Shown here piece by piece: positions 14,303 through 16,771 of a stretch of 16,771 bases of DNA. The notes under the pieces are model-generated. The model searched no databases. It had not been told where the DNA came from and saw only the letters and a list, made by a program, of their open reading frames with translations. This DNA is from JANXYY01 sp035530875 (GTDB lineage Bacteria; Actinomycetota; Actinomycetes; Nanopelagicales; Nanopelagicaceae): the NCBI GenBank assembly GCA_035530875.1, contig DATKUB010000038.1, positions 1 to 16,771 on the forward strand, written 5' to 3'. The translations under genes and the position numbers were made by a program. Numbering within the stretch: position 1 is the first letter of the stretch; each line of letters starts with the position of its first letter.

Positions 14303-14590
14303 ATGGCAGCTCCTGGATACATAGACACGAAAAGCACGGTGCAACGTCGGCTTCGACGAGTGGAGGGACAGGTCCGAGGGATTCAGAAGATGGTCGATGA
14401 TGACCGTTACTGCATTGATGTCTTAGATCAGATCTCCGCGGTCACGCGCGCGCTCCAAGTCGTCGCACTCAAGTTACTCGAAGATCACATCACGCATTGT
14501 GTTGTCCACGCCGTCAAGCAAGGTGGCACTGAGAAAGATGTCAAAGTCGCTGAGGCAAATGCGGCCATTGCGCGATTGGTCAGATCATGA
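14303..14590 (+). CDS. csoR: CsoR-family copper-sensing repressor
   Basis: A 95-residue all-helical metal-sensing repressor of the CsoR/RcnR/FrmR family. It has the Cu(I)-sensor ligand pattern: C37 preceded by Y36 (RYCIDVLDQ), H62 and C66 in DHITHC, with a glutamate near 84 in KVAEAN as second-shell candidate. This set, Cys-His-Cys, is that of copper CsoR rather than RcnR or FrmR. The helix 1 pattern QRRLRRVEGQVRGIQKMVDDD is the DNA-contact region. The start ATG at 14303 has AGAGG seven bases upstream. A matching operator lies in its promoter, so it is probably autoregulated and released by Cu(I). It overlaps the permease gene by four bases (ATGA), making the permease its direct partner. Confidence 0.93.
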   Translation: MAAPGYIDTKSTVQRRLRRVEGQVRGIQKMVDDDRYCIDVLDQISAVTRALQVVALKLLEDHITHCVVHAVKQGGTEKDVKVAEANAAIARLVRS

Positions 14591-16104
14591 CGTCCCTGCT
14601 AGCCACAGCCCCAATTTTGAACGATATTGGAAACGGACTGCACGAGGGGTTCTTTATGTTCTGGGAGACGCTGTGGGCCTTGGTACTTGGCTTCACACTA
14701 TCCGGCGTAGTCCAAGCCTTTATCCCGAAAGAGAAGATGTTGGCCAAACTCGGCAATCACGGCCCACGTGCAACGCTACGTGCCTCGGGCTACGGCATGG
14801 CTTCATCGAGTTGTTCGTACGCCGCCTCCGCCATGACGAAGTCACTGTTCGCCAAGGGTGCCGATTTCACTTCATCGATGATCTTCATGATTGCCTCAAC
14901 GAACTTAGTGATTGAGCTGGGTCTCGTGCTGCTAATCCTGTTGGGCTGGCAGTTCATGGCGGCGGAATTCATCGGCGGTCCGATCATGATCGTACTTCTC
15001 GCCTTGACCGGTGGGTTTGTCTTTACTAAGGCTCTCGTTTCAACTGCTCGGGAGCGGTTGGCCAAGCCAGCTGCCGGAGAGCACGATCATGCTGCCATGA
15101 CCGGAGTAAGCGAAGAGCGTCAAATGGAGCTTGAACACACAGCCATGAAAGATAAATTCCGCTCCAAAGCAGCCTGGTCTGACGCATCAAGTTACGCCGT
15201 CGCTGATGTGAAGATGCTGCGCAAGGAACTGGTCATCGGCTACGTCATTGCCGGATTTCTCGCGGCCCTAGTGCCTAACCACTTCTGGAATGCGCTCTTC
15301 CTGCACGGCCACGGTGTCTGGACGAGTGTCGAGAATGCCCTCGTGGGGCCATTGATCGCAGTCATTAGCTGGGTATGCTCGGTCGGCAATGTGCCGCTGG
15401 CAGCTGCTTTATGGTCCGGCGGCATCAGTTTTGGCGGCGTTATCGCGTTCATCTTCGCCGACCTAATCGCGATGCCATTGATCCTTATCTACCGAAAGTT
15501 TTATGGCACCAAACTGACCATGCGGCTTGTCGCCCTCTTCTACGTAACCATGGCTATCGCTGGTCTGTTGACCGAGGGAATCTTCAGCCTATTCGGTGGC
15601 ATCCCGAAACATAGCGCCATCAGCATCACACAGGCACACTTCGAGTGGAACTACACGTCGTACCTCAACTTCGTCTTCATCATCGTTGCAATCGTGGTGT
15701 GGTGGTTGGCGCGCAACCGCGCGAAGTTTGGCGGCGGCGTTGGCTACGCCATTGATCCGGTCTGTGGAATGCAGGTACGCACGGCAGATGCACCTGCCAT
15801 GACTGAGCACAAAGGCGTTATGATCCACTTCTGCTCCGATCGCTGTAAGGACCGTTTCGTTGCTAATCCGCAGCGCTTTGCTGGTGAGGGCGCGGCTTCT
15901 GAAGGTATGAATCACGAAGAGATGTCGTCCACCGACAGCTCGAAGGGCTCAAGTGTCTCTCCGTCTGAAGCGATTGATCCAATCTGCGGCATGACTGTCG
16001 ACCCCGCGACAGCGGCAGCGCATCGAGTGACCGACGGGAAAGACTACTGGTTCTGCGGCACGGGTTGCGCAACCAAATTCGATGAGCAGAAGGCACACCA
16101 TTAA
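14587..16104 (+). CDS. DUF318/ArsP-like permease with two C-terminal YHS domains
   Basis: A 505-residue membrane protein predicted to move a metal or metalloid. The first 375 residues are a permease with about eight membrane segments and two related halves. Each half carries a signature: GMASSSCSYAASAMTKSLF (70-88, with C76) and CSVGNVPLAAALWSGGISF (264-282). A central loop holds HDHAAM (166-171) and other potential ligands. Two YHS (TRASH-like) domains follow: DPVCGM (390-395) with FCSDRC (415-420), and DPICGM (464-469) with FCGTGC (489-494); both keep all cysteines. A Ser-rich, Met/His-containing linker joins them. YHS domains bind soft metals and occur in copper ATPases. The start overlaps the csoR stop, so copper is the favoured substrate by context; arsenic or another ion remains possible. 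Confidence 0.88.
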   Translation: MTSLLATAPILNDIGNGLHEGFFMFWETLWALVLGFTLSGVVQAFIPKEKMLAKLGNHGPRATLRASGYGMASSSCSYAASAMTKSLFAKGADFTSSMIFMIASTNLVIELGLVLLILLGWQFMAAEFIGGPIMIVLLALTGGFVFTKALVSTARERLAKPAAGEHDHAAMTGVSEERQMELEHTAMKDKFRSKAAWSDASSYAVADVKMLRKELVIGYVIAGFLAALVPNHFWNALFLHGHGVWTSVENALVGPLIAVISWVCSVGNVPLAAALWSGGISFGGVIAFIFADLIAMPLILIYRKFYGTKLTMRLVALFYVTMAIAGLLTEGIFSLFGGIPKHSAISITQAHFEWNYTSYLNFVFIIVAIVVWWLARNRAKFGGGVGYAIDPVCGMQVRTADAPAMTEHKGVMIHFCSDRCKDRFVANPQRFAGEGAASEGMNHEEMSSTDSSKGSSVSPSEAIDPICGMTVDPATAAAHRVTDGKDYWFCGTGCATKFDEQKAHH

Positions 16105-16113
16105 TCACTTTGG

Positions 16114-16440
16114 TTACTGCAGGAACGGGCGCAATTCAACTTTCCGATTGCAGTTTTTCGACCCTTCGGCGGCCAGTTTAAGTGCCATCTCATGGTCTGA
16201 AACCTCGATGATCCAGAATCCCGTGAAGTACTCATTCGATTCGATCCAAGGGCCGTCGGTGAACACAATCGCTCCATCGCGGTTGTCAATAACCGTTGCC
16301 GTGCTGTTCGAATCGAGACCACCGGCGAAGACCCAATGACCATCGGCTCGTAAGCGGCCGTTAAATGCGGTGATATCAGCCATCTCGGTCGGAGTGGCCG
16401 AGCGGGTCTGGTCGTCGATGACAGAAATCAGATATTGCAT
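16114..16440 (-). CDS. YCII-family protein
   Basis: A 108-residue protein of the YCII/DGPF group, a ferredoxin-like fold found alone or fused to sigma factors. It opens MQYLISVIDD and carries the group signature TDGPWIESNEYFTGFWIIEV (residues about 60-80), followed by AEGSKNCNRKVELRPFLQ. Relatives are annotated as dehydration or YCII-related proteins, but the in vivo role is unclear. ATG at 16440 has AGGAGA eight bases upstream. It is convergent with the permease gene, with nine bases between the stop codons and no terminator visible. No sigma factor gene of the ECF type adjoins it in the window. Confidence 0.88.
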   Translation of the reverse strand: MQYLISVIDDQTRSATPTEMADITAFNGRLRADGHWVFAGGLDSNSTATVIDNRDGAIVFTDGPWIESNEYFTGFWIIEVSDHEMALKLAAEGSKNCNRKVELRPFLQ

Positions 16441-16649
16441 CAGGCCATTCTCCTATCCCTTAGCGCCGGTATCCAGGATAGCCGCTTAAAGAATTGCAAC
16501 CAATCAGTCGGATACTAATCCATCTCTCATGGACCACCCCTTCTCCTATCTAACCCAAAGTTCATAGAGGCGTGATGCTTGTGACAAAATCAATTACGGC
16601 TAGATGGGGTGCGTACTCTCCATCCACACGTCATAATCAATACGTAATC

Positions 16650-16678
16650 CCGCGCCTCAACACGCGGTTCTGGTTTTT
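16650..16678 (+). terminator. Weak hairpin with T-rich tail
   Basis: Arms CCGCG (16650-16654) and CGCGG (16663-16667) with an eight-base loop are followed by TTCTGGTTTTT. It resembles a weak intrinsic terminator or attenuator in the leader of the last gene. The stretch 16441-16707 shows no other supportable element. Confidence 0.25.
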
Positions 16679-16707
16679 GACATATCGGGTGTCGGGCTAG
16701 GAGGAAA

Positions 16708-16771
16708 ATGCCGATCAAATCTGCGCCGAATACCGTTGTAGTTGTCGGCGGTGGGCGAATGGGCTCTGGCA
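16708..16771 (+). CDS. 3-hydroxyacyl-CoA dehydrogenase-like protein, N-terminus only
   Basis: The first 21 codons of a gene running off the right edge. After a short polar start (MPIKSAPN) the sequence forms the first strand and glycine loop of a Rossmann fold, TVVVVGGGRMGSG. This GxGxMGxG form, with Arg before Met, is typical of the 3-hydroxyacyl-CoA and 3-hydroxybutyryl-CoA dehydrogenases, which oxidise hydroxyacyl-CoA with NAD. Beta-hydroxyacid dehydrogenases share a similar loop, so the family is probable rather than certain. The ATG at 16708 has AGGAGG three bases upstream, a short spacing. Confidence 0.6.
   Translation, partial: MPIKSAPNTVVVVGGGRMGSG

Noticed and set aside
14790..15065. 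Minus-strand ORF within the permease gene
   Set aside because: It is antisense to the conserved SSSCSY region of the permease, with no start signal and no recognisable product.
16530..16568. Short plus-strand ORF (MDHPFSYLTQSS) upstream of the last gene
   Set aside because: It has no ribosome-binding site, no notable codon content and no supporting structure around it.
16677..16682. Perfect TTGACA -35 box before the last gene
   Set aside because: The positions 16 to 18 bases downstream fall in the AGGAGG ribosome-binding site, and no -10-like hexamer is there.

Overview
The window comes from the chromosome of a moderate-GC actinobacterium (Actinomycetota). The evidence is a primary sigma factor with a Lys/Ala/Pro-rich N-terminal extension, a SAM-IV-type riboswitch in front of metY, a DUF4192 protein, a CsoR repressor, frequent GTG starts and at least one probable leaderless gene. 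Base composition looks close to half G+C, which would suit aquatic actinobacteria (Nanopelagicales-like) better than high-GC soil genera. That lineage placement is inference. No mobile element, CRISPR array, tRNA or rRNA was seen.

Left part (1-6340, all genes on the minus strand). Reading with transcription there are: a lipoprotein resembling DUF6318 (6340-5789), a secreted PKD-domain protein (5781-4963), a DUF4192 protein (4904-3822) and a hairpin at its stop. Next comes a methionine unit: promoter, SAM-IV riboswitch (about 3735-3640), a possible short leader ORF (3581-3549), metY (3425-2112) and metX (2108-990). The last gene is the primary sigma factor (795 to the left edge), whose N-terminus is built from 27-bp tandem repeats. 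metX has no ATG, GTG or TTG at the position homology demands. It lies in the same frame as metY behind a single TAG, with an ATT well placed after a Shine-Dalgarno-like sequence.

Middle part (6452-9340, plus strand): a Nudix hydrolase, a cytosine deaminase of the yeast Fcy1 type, an NCS1 purine/cytosine permease, a perfect long hairpin, and a DsrE-family protein. The deaminase and permease make a compact cytosine uptake and salvage pair (cytosine to uracil plus ammonia). The DsrE gene is convergent with, and overlaps the stop codon of, a radical SAM/SPASM gene (10542-9337, minus). Upstream of that gene on the same strand are a micro-ORF of unknown reality and an MFS exporter (11930-10677).

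Right part (12207-16771). On the minus strand are an ABC-2 exporter (ATPase 14138-13431, permease 13434-12706), a small Smr-domain protein and a small basic protein whose ribosome-binding region contains nine consecutive G. Divergently on the plus strand is a two-gene unit: csoR, with a textbook CsoR-like operator in its promoter, translationally coupled to a DUF318/ArsP-like permease carrying two C-terminal YHS metal-binding domains. This looks like a copper- or soft-metal-responsive export system without a P-type ATPase, and is the best candidate here for an under-described system. The window closes with a YCII-family protein (minus) and the first codons of a 3-hydroxyacyl-CoA dehydrogenase-like gene (plus).
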